The notes: generated from the letters alone by a model not told the origin. A stretch of 64,000 bases of DNA from Tieghemostelium lacteum (GCA_001606155.1 LODT01000006.1:124001-188000); one strand, 5' to 3'; shown: positions 31,592 to 44,156, counted from the first letter of the stretch. Made by a program: numbers and translations.

Positions 31592-34500
31592 ATGGACAAT
31601 ACTGAAACAAAAGCTACAAGTACTACCACCACTGACATTCCACATGTAGAGGAAATGGACAATGATGAAGTAGTAAATGGTAACGGTACTGATACTACCA
31701 CCACACATGAAGAACCTGAACAACGTAGGTTTCTATAATTTTGAAATATCCAAAACATTGGTATAGATAGATCATATCATTAATCATCTCATCATTTTCC
31801 CCTTCAAAAAAAAAAATTGAAAATACACCTTTACTATTTAATATTGCAGAGGTTTCATTTTCACTGTTGATAAAGACACCAGTTGAGATTGGAACTATTC
31901 AAATTCAGGTTACACCTGCAGATACAGTATATGATATTCAAACATTTTTGAATGAAACCACAGAGACTTGTTTATACTCTAGTTATGCATTACACTATAA
32001 AAATGAGAAATTAAACGATTTTATGGAATTATCATCGATTCCAGATCTCACTGATGGATCAGTCTTGGAAATGTTACCTGTTGAATACAATGAAAGAACT
32101 GCTAGATTGCATGTTAAACGTCTTAGAGATATTCTCAATACTGGTATGCTATTGGACAATCAAAATCAATCTACAAACCCATCACTATTCTCTAGTTATT
32201 CATATCCAGAGAAAACTCAACAACCATTAACTGAAGAGAAACTACAACAACAATTTGAAGAAGAACAACAAAAGAAATCTAAAAGTGGTGGAAATCCCCC
32301 AAGTCAGAAAAAAACTAAAAATTCTGCAGTTTCAAAAAAACAGCAAGCTCTTCAAGAGGAAAATGAGAGAAAAGAGGAGATTACAGGTATTTCTCAATAT
32401 GAGAAACCATTACTCTCCAACTATTTCCCAAAACAGACAGCTACTAATATTCAATGTCTCAAGTCAATGATATTCTCTGGATGGTCACCAGTACCAGGTT
32501 ACAGAAAACTTCAAGGCGACTTGTTCTACCTCGATTGCACACTTCTCGAGGGACAAACCATTAACATTACAGCCAATGTCCGTGGATTCTTTGTCAACCA
32601 GACTACACTCTCCAATTTCAATCCATCACCTTCCGCCAACAAACTTCTTCACAGCCACTGTCTACATCAAGTACTCCAACAAGTTTCCAGACAATTCAAA
32701 TCTGGTTTATCAAAGGTTTTACATCACATTTCAACTCGTCACCCATACGAAATGCTTCCAGGTGCCATTCCACTCAACCAATGGATCTCAAGAACCAAAG
32801 TCCAACCTCAATACGATATCAACAAATCCCAAGACAGTGTCTTACTCGTACCTGACACTGACCTTCGTAGTCAACCCCGTGACTGGAACGAAGAACTCCA
32901 AGGTATTCGTGAACTCCCCAAACAAACCTTCCAAGAACGTATCATCAGAGACCGTGCATTCGCCAAAGTTCACGCTGATTTTGTTGAAGTTGCTGTAAAA
33001 GGCGCTCAAGCTGTAATCAGTAAAAGTATCCTACCTATAAACCCACTGGATAACGAGAGATCCCATATGTACCTCTACCACAATATCTTCTTTTCCTATG
33101 CCCTTGATACCCGTGACCTCTTCACCCATTGTGGAGGTGACAAAGCCGCAAGAGCCTCCGCCAACAATGACCTTAAAGGCATCCGTTTGTATAACCTTGC
33201 TGATGTAGATGGTCTACATACCGTCGGAACTTGTATCATTGATTACTGTGGTCAACGTATCATTGCTCAGACCTTGGTACCTGGTATTTTATCCAACGAA
33301 TCTACTAGTAATGTTTTATACGGTTCAATGGATAATGGAAAGTGTATTAAAGCAGACCCAGTATTCCATGAAAAACTTTCAAAAGCTGCAGCCATGTTAC
33401 ATCTCTCTGAAAGACCTGTCATCTCTGAACCTTCACAAACTGAAGAATCTCAACAAGAGTCTACTGAAACCACCAAAGAAGCTGAACAACCTCAAATTGT
33501 CAACCTCTGTACCAGTGTTGATTCTAAAGGTATCATTGGTATCGATGGTAGACATTACATTCTAGATCTTGTAAGAGCCACTCCAAGAGATCCAAACTAT
33601 CCAGACCAAAAGAACCAAATGTGTATCCTCAGACCTGAATTAGTAGCAACCTTTGCTGAATACATTAAAGACACCTGGTTAAGTAAAAAAATTCAAGAAA
33701 ATCGTGAAAAGAGAGCTAAGGCCAAAAAAGAAAAAGAACAACAACAACAACAACAATCTGGTGAATCTAAAGAACAAGAACAACAACAACAAGAAGAAGA
33801 AGATGATGAAGATAATATTGTTATTGATGAAAATGATAAACCACCTCATATTTCATTTAATCCAAATTTATATGGAAATGTGAAATTGGGAGGAAGTGAA
33901 GAGGAACAACAGAAGGATATGGAATCTTTGAATAGTGTTGGTGTCTTTTTGAAAAATATTATTATTCCAAAGTTAATTGAAGATTTGATAATGTTCAGTG
34001 CAGTACCAATTGACGGTCAAAATCTTACAAATATCATGCATGTTAGGGGTATTAATATGCGTTATTTGGGATACTTGGCAAAGAATGAAGCTGCTTCTAA
34101 GGTACCTTTTATCCAGGATATTTGCTTTAATGAGATGGTTTCTCGTGCTGCTAAACATCTCTTTAATGAGCAAATCCATGCTGGAGATCAGAGTGAACTC
34201 GCTGTGGTTTCTGCTCACTTTTTGAATTGTTTGTTGGGTACTACTACAGGTCAAGTCACAGCTGAAGACATTCAGAAACATCTTAGAATCAGTAACAAGA
34301 AGAAAGCTGCTGCTTTAAGTGCACTTACTCAAACATCTCTATGGGAGCAAATTGCCTTGTTGATTAAGGAGAAATACGACTTTGAGATTACAACTCACTC
34401 TGTTCCTATGGAGAGTCGTTTGATTGTTCTCAGATCACTTTGTTTGAAAGTTGGTTTACAAGTTCATGTCAAGGACTACGATTTCACCACTGATTTCACA

Positions 34501-35670
34501 TTTTCATCAGAAGACATTCTCGAATTGCAATGTGTTGTCAAACATCTCAATCCAAGATCCAGTGACGGTTTGGATCTTCTAGAACATGGAAAAGTCTTAC
34601 TCAATCAGAGAAAATTCGATATTGCTAAAGATCTACTTAACGAGTCTCTAACTATCCTCATTCAAGTCCATGGTCCAATCTATGCAGATGTTGCAGCATG
34701 TTATATGAACCTCGCTATCGTTTCATTCCATAAAGAAGACATAGACATGGCTATAGAGTACCAAAAGAACTGTGTCATCGTTACTGAGAAAGTCCATGGA
34801 GTTGACCATCATGATACTATTCATGCTTACAATAACCTAGCTGTATTCTGTCAGAGAGCTGGAAGATTAAATGAGTCTATGGGATACTTTAAACACGCAT
34901 TATATCTAACTGATCTCCTAGGTGGTGACTATAACCCTGAAAGAGCTTCAACTTATATCTCCATAGGCTACCTCTTACAGGAACTTGGTAACCATGAACT
35001 TGGTATTCATTACCTTCGTCTAGCACTCAAACATCAAGAAGCCATCGTCGGAACCGACCACATAATCTCCGCAGCTACTTACCATCACATTGCCATCAGT
35101 TTCCTACATTTGAAAGACTTTAAAGAAGCCATTGCAAATGAGAAACAAGCATTCCACATTTTAGAGAGAGAGTTGGGTCCTGATCATTTCCGTACAAAGG
35201 AATCCAATACCTTACTAACTCAACTAACTCAAACTGCAGTTCAGATTCAAAAGATGGCAATTGAACAAAACAAAATGCAACAACAAATGCAACAACAACA
35301 ACAAGCTGCCAAGAAACTTTCACAAAAGTTATCGAATCCAACTAATGTAGTTCCTTTGAAAAAAGAAGAACTTGAAAGATTAACAACTGGTCCTGTTAAT
35401 GACATTTTGAAATATATTAATAGTGCAACTAAACCAACTTTAAATAATAACAATAATAATAATAGTAATAATAATAACAATATTCACACTACAACTAATA
35501 GTAGTGGTATTAGACCAAAGATTCAATTAAAGAAATCAACAATTAAACCAAATATACCCTCAACTATTCCAGCTACTACAAATACTACTACCACTACCAC
35601 TACTACAACTACAACTTCCACAAATAATGTTTCTCAAAAATCAAAACCAAAATCAAAATCTTCTAAATAA
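31592..35670 (+). CDS. cluA: Clustered mitochondria protein CluA
   Basis: Exon 1 (31592-31724) and exon 2 (31850-35670) join across GTAGGT...TTGCAG to 1,317 residues, close to the 1,320 of D. discoideum CluA. In order: an acidic Thr-rich head, the CLU-N ubiquitin-like region (ALHYKNEKLNDFMELSSI), the GSKG-like and CLU central domains (from about 380; PINPLDNERSHMYLYHNIFFSYA), eIF3p135-like region, and a TPR block about 980-1150 (IYADVAACYMNLAIVSF, DTIHAYNNLAVFCQRAGR). Tails are poly-Gln, poly-Asn and Thr-rich. CluA/CLUH binds mRNAs for mitochondrial proteins and keeps mitochondria dispersed. Codons from about 32,500 to 33,250 are far richer in C at the third position than the gene's ends. Confidence 0.97.
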
Positions 35671-35820
35671 GATTCTCGAATAGATAAATTAGATAATAAA
35701 TTTATTAAACCTTAAATTAAATTACAATATTTTCAAGTAAATGAACATACTTTTTTTTGATATTTTATTTTTTTTTGGTTTTTTATTTTTTTTTAGTTTT
35801 GGTGATTTCATTAGATAGAA

Positions 35821-37457
35821 ATGTCATTAGCAAACACTTCATCAAGTGCAAATGAAGATGATATTTGGAGTCAAATTCTAAAAGAATCTTCAAATAAAAC
35901 CAACTATTTTGAAAAGAAACATGTTGTAATGTTAGGTGATCCAAATGCTGGTAAATCACTTTTACTCTCAAAGTTTCAACCTATATCTGATGTTGAATCT
36001 CTAAAGAGTATTGCATTAAGTTACACATTTACTGATATATTTGAAGATGATACAAGTGAAGGTAAATTTTGAAATATTAGACTTCAATATATAGTAGAGA
36101 TTTTAAGGTTACTAATTATATATATATCCAACAAATCCAAATAGATCCAATTGGTAGAATAAACTTTTGGTCTTTAGAAGGAGAGACAGCACATAATGAT
36201 TTATTAAAATTTGCATTAAATCACGAAAATATAAAGAATTGTATGATAATGATAACATTGGATTTCTCACAACCATGGAGTTTAGTTGATTCACTAAAGA
36301 AATGGTTAAACATATTGGAAGATCATATAAAATCAATATTTAAAGATAATAGTATTGGATTTAAGGATCTTCAAGATAAATTGTTAATCAAGTGGCATGA
36401 ATATGTTGAACCTGTTGCTGCTGTAACTACTAGCGATGCTACTAGTACTGCATCTACAACTACCACAACATCTGTACAAAAAAAGAAATTCAGAAAAGTC
36501 AATGCTACGCCTATTGAAGATACCAGTGTACTTCCACCATTAGGTGAAAATATCCTTACTCATAATCTAGGTGTACCTATCCTCATTGTCTGTTGTAAAT
36601 CAGATTCTGTTGTAATGTTAGAAAAAGATTTTGATTACAAAGATGATCTATTTGATTACATTCAACAATATCTCAGAAGAATAAGTTTACAATGTAATGT
36701 ATAGTTTATCTACTTTTAATTGATTTGATATATAAACTAACTTCAAACTTGATTATTTATAGATGGTGCAGGTTTAATTTATACATCAGCTAGAAAAGAA
36801 ATTAATTGTGATGTTGCTTTAGAGTATTTAGAAAATATGTTATTTGGATTTGAGTTGAAATCAAAGACTCAATTGATTGAAAAGGATCAGATATTTGTAC
36901 CTTCAGGTTGGGATACTTATGGAAAGATTACATTGGACTTTGAAAATCAAAAAGTTTGTAAAGATGCTCAAGAACTATACGAAAATGTGGTAAAGAAACC
37001 AAGTAGCATCAAGAGAAGAGAAATGAATCAACAGACTACTATAACAGCAGATGAAGATCAAGAATTTCTTCAAAAACTAAAGTCTAGTATGGAGAATGAA
37101 GGTGAAGATATGTCTTCAAAATTAGATCAACCCTCACTAGATGATAAGAATAAATTTGATAGCGCCAATAGTAGTAATATGAATAATAACAATAATAGTA
37201 GTAGCACTGGACAAACTAGTACCACTTCACCAACTAATTCACTGCGTACCAGTACTGGTGTTGGTTCAACTCAAAATCCTGAAAAGGCTGCATTAGCAAA
37301 CTTCTTCAATTCACTAATTTCCAAAGAAAAAACATCAAGAACTTCACTATCTTCTACATCCCTGGGTACTTCAACTTCTTCCTCTTCCACCAATGCCAGA
37401 TTAGATGCACAAAAAGAATTAGAAAAACTAAAACAACAACCACAGCCCAAAAAGTAA
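35821..37457 (+). CDS. Cytoplasmic dynein light intermediate chain
   Basis: Three exons: 35821-36061, 36145-36693 and 36763-37457, giving 494 residues (human DYNC1LI about 490-520). The P-loop LGDPNAGKSLLLSKF is near residue 40, followed by IWSQILKESS upstream and FWSLEGE as switch-like sequence. Then SLVDSLKKWLNILEDHI, and after the second intron YGAGLIYTSARKEIN and VPSGWDTYGKI, both matching the DLIC Ras-like domain. The C-terminal 200 residues are a disordered Ser/Thr-rich region with NPEKAALANFFNSLISKE, corresponding to the DLIC effector helix (PEKAxxxNFFNSLLxK) that binds activating adaptors. DLIC joins dynein to cargo adaptors. Confidence 0.93.
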
Positions 37458-38178
37458 AATAATATTCCCCTCATTCACCACAAAGTGAATTTCATTGAAT
37501 GAAAAAAAATAATAACAAACTCTGAATATTTATACCTATATATCATAATAACTACCCAAAAAAGATAATAATATAAACTTATATGAAATTAATTTTTTTG
37601 ATAAAGGTAATTAACCACCACAGCACTTTGATTTAGCTCATCCAATTTGGAAAATTAAAAAACTAGGTCCAATGAAATTTCCTGGGTGGTTGTTTTGTAA
37701 ATTTTTTTTGAAAATTTCATGGCATGAATTGTTATTGTTAAGATGACTGTGGATTTTTTGATGCCCAATCGTTTTTTGATATTTTCTTTTTTTTTTTTTT
37801 TCTTTCCCTATAAATTAAATTCTTCTTTAGTGTTAGCAGCATTACAATTAAATTAACTTGTCTGTCTTACATTGAAATAAAGAGTAATTATATATACCAC
37901 ACCACACACTATTCTCACATTTCTTCCACCCACTTTATTCACTATCCACAAACTCAAAATAAAATTCAAAACCCACTACTACCCCTTCAAGTGAACATAT
38001 GACTAATATAATAATTATCGATTTCTATTTGTATTCTATCAATCTCAAAAATAACAACTTCACACTTATATATTTTATAAAAATATCCAACACCACTACC
38101 ACACACATCAATTGACAACAACAAAAACAAAAATTCCTTTATTTGATTATTATTATCAAATATTTATATTTTAAAAGA
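37458..38178. other. Intergenic region, promoter of gluA
   Basis: About 0.7 kb between two plus-strand genes. The first part has a terminal stem CCACAG/CTGTGG enclosing about 130 bases at 37619-37752 and is less A/T-rich than normal spacer. The rest is a C/A/T-rich leader with CA-rich runs just upstream of the gluA ATG. No open frame was found. Confidence 0.4.
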
Positions 38179-40741
38179 ATGAACAAGAAGAATTTGGTAT
38201 TACTGTTGGTGACCTTATTGGTTGTCGACTATACATTTGCCAATATGATAAATATAGTTTCAGATAGTTTCAGAAATGAGGATTTTGACTCGGTCATCTC
38301 CAAACCACATGAGAAACTCTACAAAAGAACTATTAAATTACCAGAACCAAAGATCAAAAAACACTTGTCTAGTGAATCAAAGAAATATAGAGAAACCAGA
38401 GACATTTTTGTTGCTGATTTAATGTCTAAAATGTCTGTTCAAGAGAAAATTGGTCAAATGACTCAAGTAAGTATATGTTTTAGAAAATTACCTAAATGTT
38501 TGAAGATATTTTTCAAAAATCTAATTTTCCAAACCCACTTCAAAACCCTTTTTATTTGAAAATGTTTTATTTCCATTTTTATAGTTAGATATCTCAACCA
38601 TTACTATTCCAGGTTCAATTTTATTAAATGAAACTCAATTAAGTTATTTTGCCAAAACATACTTTGTTGGTAGTTTTTTGAATACCGTTACATCTGGTGG
38701 TGTACAAGGACCTTACCATTTCTATAATGTCTCCAATTGGTTATCCATTTTACAAACTATTCAACAGATTACCATTGAGTCATCTCCAAATCAGATTCCA
38801 ATGATTTACGGTTTAGATTCAGTTCATGGTGCTAACTACGTTCAAGGTGCTACTCTATTCCCACACAATACTGGTGTTGCTGCTACTTTTAATCCACAAT
38901 ATGCACATGATGTAGGAAGAGTTGCTGCTAAAGATACATCAGCAGTTGGTATTCCCTGGGTGTTTGCTCCAGTTTTAGGATTGGGTGTTCAACCACTCTG
39001 GTCTAGAATGTATGAGACTTTTGGTGAAGATCCATATTTGGTTAGTTTAATGGGTGCATCAGCAGTTCAAGGAATTCAAGGTAACAATAACACTGAAGAT
39101 GGATATCTATCAAGACCATCTGCAGTATGTACTGCCAAACATTACTTTGGATACAGTGATCCTGTAGCAGGAAAAGATCGTACCCCTGCTTGGATTCCAG
39201 AAAGAATGCTAAGACGTTACTTTTTACCAACTTTCAAAGCTGCCTTAGATGCTGGTGCCGGTACCATTATGATTAACTCTGGTGAAGTCAATGGTGTTCC
39301 AATGCATGCTTCTCATAAATACCTTACATCTGTTCTAAGAGACGAGCTAGATTTCGAAGGTGTTGCAGTCACTGACTGGCAAGATATTGAAAAACTTCAT
39401 TATTACCATAAAATTGCAGCCTCTGAGACTGAAGCTGTCGTCATGGCTTTAGATGCTGGTATTGATATGTCAATGGTTCCACTTGATGTCTCTTTCCCTA
39501 ACATTCTCTTGAAACTCGTTCAAGACGGTGTCATTCCTGAATCCAGACTTGACAAATCAGTCAAGAGAATTCTCAATCTAAAGTATTCTCTAGGTCTATT
39601 TGAACAACCATACCCAGAACCTTCTAACCAATACCTTGACACCATTGGTTCATTAGAAGACAGAGAAACCGCAGCTAATATGGTTGAGGAATCTATCACC
39701 CTCCTCCAAAACACCAATTCATTCCTACCTTTGAACCCATCAAATATTAAGAATATTCTTGTAACTGGACCCTCTTCCAACTCTTTGAGAAACCAAAATG
39801 GTGGTTGGTCAATTCACTGGCAAGGTGCTGTATCAGATGATGAATTCCCATTTGGAACTACCATCCTCTCTGGTATTCAACAAGTACTCAACGAAACCTC
39901 AGCTCAAGTAACCTATGAATTAGGTTGTGAAATTGGAACTCCTTTCAATCAATCACAAATTGATGCTTCAGTTCAAGCTGCCTCTCAAGCTGATGTTGTA
40001 GTTTTGGTAATTGGTGAATTACCAGAAGCTGAAATCCCAGGTGACACCAATGACCTTGCAATGGATCCAAATGAAGTTGCATTACTCACTCAATTGTTAG
40101 CTACTGGAACTCCAGTTGTTTTGATCCTCGTTGAACCAAGACCAAGAATCTTGTCCCCAGCTTTAGTAGCTCAATGCTCAGCTGTTCTAATGGCATATCT
40201 CCCAGGATCTGAAGGTGGTAAACCAATTGCTAACATTCTCTTTGGAAATGTAAATCCATCTGGTAGACTACCATTCACCTACCCATCGACAACCGGTGAC
40301 ATTGGTGTTTACTATTACCACAAGAATGCCAACACCAATGTAACTTTCCCACTATTTGAATTTGGTCATGGATTAAGTTACACTACATTTGATTACACTA
40401 ATATTGCCTGTAATGCCACTATGGTAAGTCCAAATAACTACACTGCTGCTTTGGGTGACTATGTTACCTTTGCTGTTGATTTACAAAATAATGGTACACT
40501 TCCAGGAAAAGAAGCTGCTTTACTCTATCTTTCTGATGTCTATGCTAGTATTACCCCAGAGGTTAAAATGCTCAGAGGTGTACAAAAAGTCTCATTGACA
40601 CCAGGTGAATCTACAACTTTGGAATTCTCACTCTCTCCATACGACTTTTCATTCATTGGTCTAGATGATAAGATTACCATGGAATCTGGTGAATTCATTA
40701 TCACTATTGGTTCTCAACAGATTAGTTTATATTTAGAATAA
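38179..40741 (+). CDS. gluA: Lysosomal beta-glucosidase, GH3 family
   Basis: Exons 38179-38466 and 38585-40741 join in phase 0 to 814 residues (D. discoideum GluA is about 820). The upstream in-frame codons from 38143 are leader, since the signal peptide MNKKNLVLLLVTLLVV begins at 38179. The GH3 N-terminal domain has PMIYGLDSVHGANYVQGATL and FGEDPYLVSLMG; the catalytic nucleophile Asp is in GVAVTDWQD. The C-terminal GH3 domain (LVTGPSSNSL, VVLVIGELPEAEIPGDTNDL, then LLYLSDVYASITPEVKMLRG) and a fibronectin-III-like tail close the protein. N-glycosylation sites are plentiful. It splits beta-glucosides and cellulose-derived sugars in lysosomes. Confidence 0.95.
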
Positions 40742-40848
40742 ACAAAAATAAAAAAAGACTCTTTTTCTAATATATTAATTTGTGTTTTTTAAATATTTAC
40801 AATTGTGTGACCAACCGCTGCAATATACCCCCGCTTTCTTCTTTTGTT

Positions 40849-42831
40849 TTATTTTCTGTGTTTTTTGATAGGCAATTCAACAAAGGAATTCTGTGAAGGC
40901 ATTTTCTCTAGAGTATATTGATTTGGATTTTTCTTTAATAGATTCAAGTTGTCAAAGTTGATCATACTGGGATTTAAAAGTCCGTTGTTATGTAAGGGTA
41001 TCTCTGAACCAGAGGAATTCATTGAACCTATAGAAGATGTTGACGAAGCCAAACTAGAGAAATCTGGTATTATTGGCCAATTATTACCACTGTTATGTTT
41101 ACTACTACTATTACTGTTACTGGTATTATTATTATTATGTCTATGATGATAATCCTGATCATCAAAGAGATTAATGGTATTCATACCTTTTGTAACATGA
41201 TCTGAAGTTGTACTTCCATTACTACCAATACTATCAGTAAAATCCATTGTAATAAAAGATGAGGTCGATGAAGATATCTGAGGTTGCATATTGGCAGCAA
41301 TTTGGTTACGGAATATCATAGAATGAGACTTTAGCAATCTCTTTCTTTTCTTTTTCTCCACACGTATAAATGTTTGAATTTTCTCTTTTAGTACATAGTT
41401 GGTCTGAATCTCATCAGGTGACATTTTTACACTGGTATAAGGATCAGTAAAGAACCCATTTCTAAAGTGTTTTTCAATGGTACTTCTATCTACATTATGT
41501 CCAGATTTCAAAATTACTGGATCAGTCATCATCTCCAATGTTATCGGATCAATAAATATAGTTGGTATTCCAGTTTCATTCAATACAATTCCTGGATGAT
41601 CTCTTAAAAATGCTTCAAATTCATCAATAATAGACGGCTTATGATACTTTTCCTCTACTTTCATTTCATCTTTTGGTTGATGTCCACTTGGTAATTTCGG
41701 AAATAAATTTACAGTTTGTACATTTGCACTACCATTACCACCATTCATATTATTACTGCTCATATTACTAGTATTATTATTACTAAATATATTATTTTGA
41801 AATAAATTTGATTTCATACTATTATTGTAGGATTGTTGTTGTTGAAGTTGTTGTAATTGTTGATAGTTTTGGTATAGTTGATTTAGTACCTCTTGAGGAC
41901 AGTTTTGAGAAGGTACACCCCAAATTTCAAAACCACCTAATGCTGCACATGATGATTGGTAAACTTTTAGAATTCGAATACGTATAGATTTTACACCAAT
42001 CAATAGATCACTATTCGAGTGAAATGGTTTCAGTTGTTCTTGCTTTTGAATTTTTGATAAAAATGAATTAGGTAGTGTCTGACCTCTATAATTAAATGAA
42101 CTGTTACAAATATACGTGTACAGGTCATCTTGACTATGTAAACTATCTACTGAACCTATAAACTTAAACTGTTGATGTATATATTTTAATTGTGCCGTCT
42201 TATTATTCAATGAATTTTCATTAAAATTTGGAACTGATAAATGAATATTATCATATAAAATTTGTGATTTGGTTAAATGTTTTACATTAATATTATTATT
42301 ATTACTATTATAGTTATTAATAATATTATTATTATTATTAATAAAATTGGAAGATAGTATATTATTTAGTCCAACTGTATTATCGACTGGTATAGTTAGA
42401 GTTCTAGGTGAAAGTAATGAATTATGATGTGTATTATGACTTGGTAGATTTTTCATTTCAGAATCTCTACCTTTGAGTAAAATATTCATTTTTGAGAGTA
42501 CTGAATCCATAGACTCATTACTAATATACACTGATATGGTATCTGAAATACATGTTCCAACTTTACATTTAATTCCAATCCTCTCTAAATCAATAGGATA
42601 ACTATAGTTATTAAAAATTAGTGAAATGCTAAATAATTTCCAATTTAATATTAATATACAATACTTGAAAGAAATAGTAATGTCTAAAGGTGTTTTTACA
42701 AATGATGAAGCTAAATATCCTTTATCATTTTGAATTAGATTTTCAATTTTATGGCCATCTGAAAAACTGGTACCTTCACAATAAATCTTTGCACCTAATT
42801 TCTCATGACATAAATTTATAAGTGGGAACAT
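40849..42831 (-). CDS. U-box E3 ligase, RNF37/UBOX5 homologue
   Basis: The open frame codes 660 residues, but a 63-nt, stop-free, 3n intron (42664-42602; GTATTG...AACTATAG) lies inside it. Removing it gives 639 residues and restores ITISFNYPIDLERIGIKCKVG, which aligns with the VTVSF region of UBOX5. The N-terminus MFPLINLCHEKLGAKIYCEG with GHKIENLI matches UBOX5. A middle part has ALGGFEIWGVPSQNCPQEVL, followed by the U-box (IFIDPITLEMMTDPVILKSG, FTDPYTSVKMSPDEI) at about 455-520. Long Asn/Ser/Gln tracts interrupt it. RNF37 is a nuclear U-box ligase that works with UBE2 enzymes; targets here are unknown. Confidence 0.85.
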   Translation of the reverse strand: MFPLINLCHEKLGAKIYCEGTSFSDGHKIENLIQNDKGYLASSFVKTPLDITISFKYCILILNWKLFSISLIFNNYSYPIDLERIGIKCKVGTCISDTISVYISNESMDSVLSKMNILLKGRDSEMKNLPSHNTHHNSLLSPRTLTIPVDNTVGLNNILSSNFINNNNNIINNYNSNNNNINVKHLTKSQILYDNIHLSVPNFNENSLNNKTAQLKYIHQQFKFIGSVDSLHSQDDLYTYICNSSFNYRGQTLPNSFLSKIQKQEQLKPFHSNSDLLIGVKSIRIRILKVYQSSCAALGGFEIWGVPSQNCPQEVLNQLYQNYQQLQQLQQQQSYNNSMKSNLFQNNIFSNNNTSNMSSNNMNGGNGSANVQTVNLFPKLPSGHQPKDEMKVEEKYHKPSIIDEFEAFLRDHPGIVLNETGIPTIFIDPITLEMMTDPVILKSGHNVDRSTIEKHFRNGFFTDPYTSVKMSPDEIQTNYVLKEKIQTFIRVEKKKRKRLLKSHSMIFRNQIAANMQPQISSSTSSFITMDFTDSIGSNGSTTSDHVTKGMNTINLFDDQDYHHRHNNNNTSNSNSSSKHNSGNNWPIIPDFSSLASSTSSIGSMNSSGSEIPLHNNGLLNPSMINFDNLNLLKKNPNQYTLEKMPSQNSFVELPIKKHRK

Positions 42832-43174
42832 GTGTCGAATATCCCTTAAAAGGTATGATTACTATCTACTAAAAAATACCAAATTGTTTCGTTACTTCTA
42901 ATCTTATAAGAAATTTACCAACAAACAAAGATATCTTGAAAAATGAAAAAAACTAAAACTGAAAAAAATTTAAAATATTGTTTTTATTGTAATCAATTAC
43001 CACCCCCCTTTCACCCCCACCTCATTCTTCATTTAAATTAAAGTAATCACCTTTTTTTTTTTTAATATTATGAAATAACAAATAAAAAGAAAGAGATACA
43101 TTTGATCTATCGTTTTTTTTGAGTATTTTTTTTTAATATTTTACTACTAAACAAATGTCATATCACCTAATAAT
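42832..43174. other. Spacer upstream of the RNF37 homologue, downstream of eL28
   Basis: About 340 bases of A/T-rich sequence with one sharp C-rich patch at 43000-43023 (G-rich on the minus strand: GG, five G, six G, GG). No frame was found. It is the promoter of the U-box gene. Confidence 0.45.
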
Positions 43175-43591
43175 TTATTTTTGTTGAGCTTCAGTGGTTT
43201 TTTTGGCATTTCTGGCTTTTTGGTATTTGGCATTGATGTTGGCCAATTTGAGTCTTTGTAATCTACCCAAAGCAGCAGCTCTCAATTCTGGAGCGTATGT
43301 AGTGGTGAGAGATCTAACATATCTGGCGGTTTTTTTGTAAGAGTGAGTTGGGAAAGATTGGACTTTCTTGGAGGCAGCTGGGAAACCTGCTTTCTTGACC
43401 AATTTGGATGAGACAACGAATTTACCGTTGTTTAATTCAACACCAACAACATTCTTTCTAGCGAGACCAGAATATTTGAGTGAGTTTTTGTTACGTAAGT
43501 TACCTGGTTCAGATGAGAAGACAACACCAGCTCTTTGAATTCTGAAGGCGTTGTTGTTCTTGATGACGTTCCAAATGAGATCTGTGGACAT
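43175..43591 (-). CDS. rpl28: 60S ribosomal protein eL28
   Basis: A 138-residue basic protein without introns. MSTDLIWNVIKNNNAFRIQR, FSSEPGNLRNKNSLKYSG and the LTTTYAPELRAAALGRLQRL-like C-terminal helix are characteristic of eL28 (human L28 137 residues). It sits on the surface of the large subunit. Codon choice is strongly biased to a few C- or T-ending codons (AAC, TTC, GGT, GCT), as in highly expressed genes. Confidence 0.96.
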   Translation of the reverse strand: MSTDLIWNVIKNNNAFRIQRAGVVFSSEPGNLRNKNSLKYSGLARKNVVGVELNNGKFVVSSKLVKKAGFPAASKKVQSFPTHSYKKTARYVRSLTTTYAPELRAAALGRLQRLKLANINAKYQKARNAKKTTEAQQK

Positions 43592-44156
43592 TTTCTATTT
43601 TGGATAATAAATAATAAAAATATTATATAAGTATTCCACGATCGTTTTGATTAAAAAAAAAAAAAAGAAATATATGACTATTTCATCCTATTTTTCTTAT
43701 TCCAATGTTTTGGTATAAATATTCTATAAGGCCTATAATCTCTATATATCCAAAATTTCAAGATGAATTTTCTATAGGTAGATGATAATCTATATCCAAA
43801 ATAATCTCTTCCATATTATTTTCAAATATTCAAAAAAAAAATTTTTTTGGTATATTTCATTCTCTTTTAGTGATGTGGTAAATTGCTATAATTCCTCTTA
43901 TTTAAATGATCCAAAAACATATAGAAATTTGGTGTGCCATAGTCATAATTTTTCTTTAAGGATTTAAGTGACATACCTTTCGTGTGTGATTTTGGTCTAA
44001 AAAAATTCGAAAATTTTTTTTTTTGATAAATAAAAAAAATCGTGAATCATTTTTTACCAAAGTTTTTACACAATTTTTACAACCTTCAGAAATTACATTT
44101 TTGAAAACAACAATTCTGGAAACATTTTGAAAATGTAATGTAATATGTACAATGTT
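43592..44156. other. Intergenic region upstream of eL28
   Basis: About 570 bases; A/T-rich, with A-runs near 43652 and near 44010. It includes a 61-residue frame (43782-43967, plus) of uncertain meaning: a segment PKTYRNLVCHSHNF is faintly F-box-like, but no start context or partner exon was found. The eL28 promoter lies at the left end. Confidence 0.35.

Noticed and set aside
42602-42664. 21-residue hydrophobic insert in the U-box protein as a membrane segment
   Set aside because: It is better explained as a 3n intron, because its removal restores family similarity.
43782-43967. 61-residue plus-strand frame with a faint F-box-like stretch
   Set aside because: Too short, weak, and with no partner exon; kept only as a note in the spacer entry.
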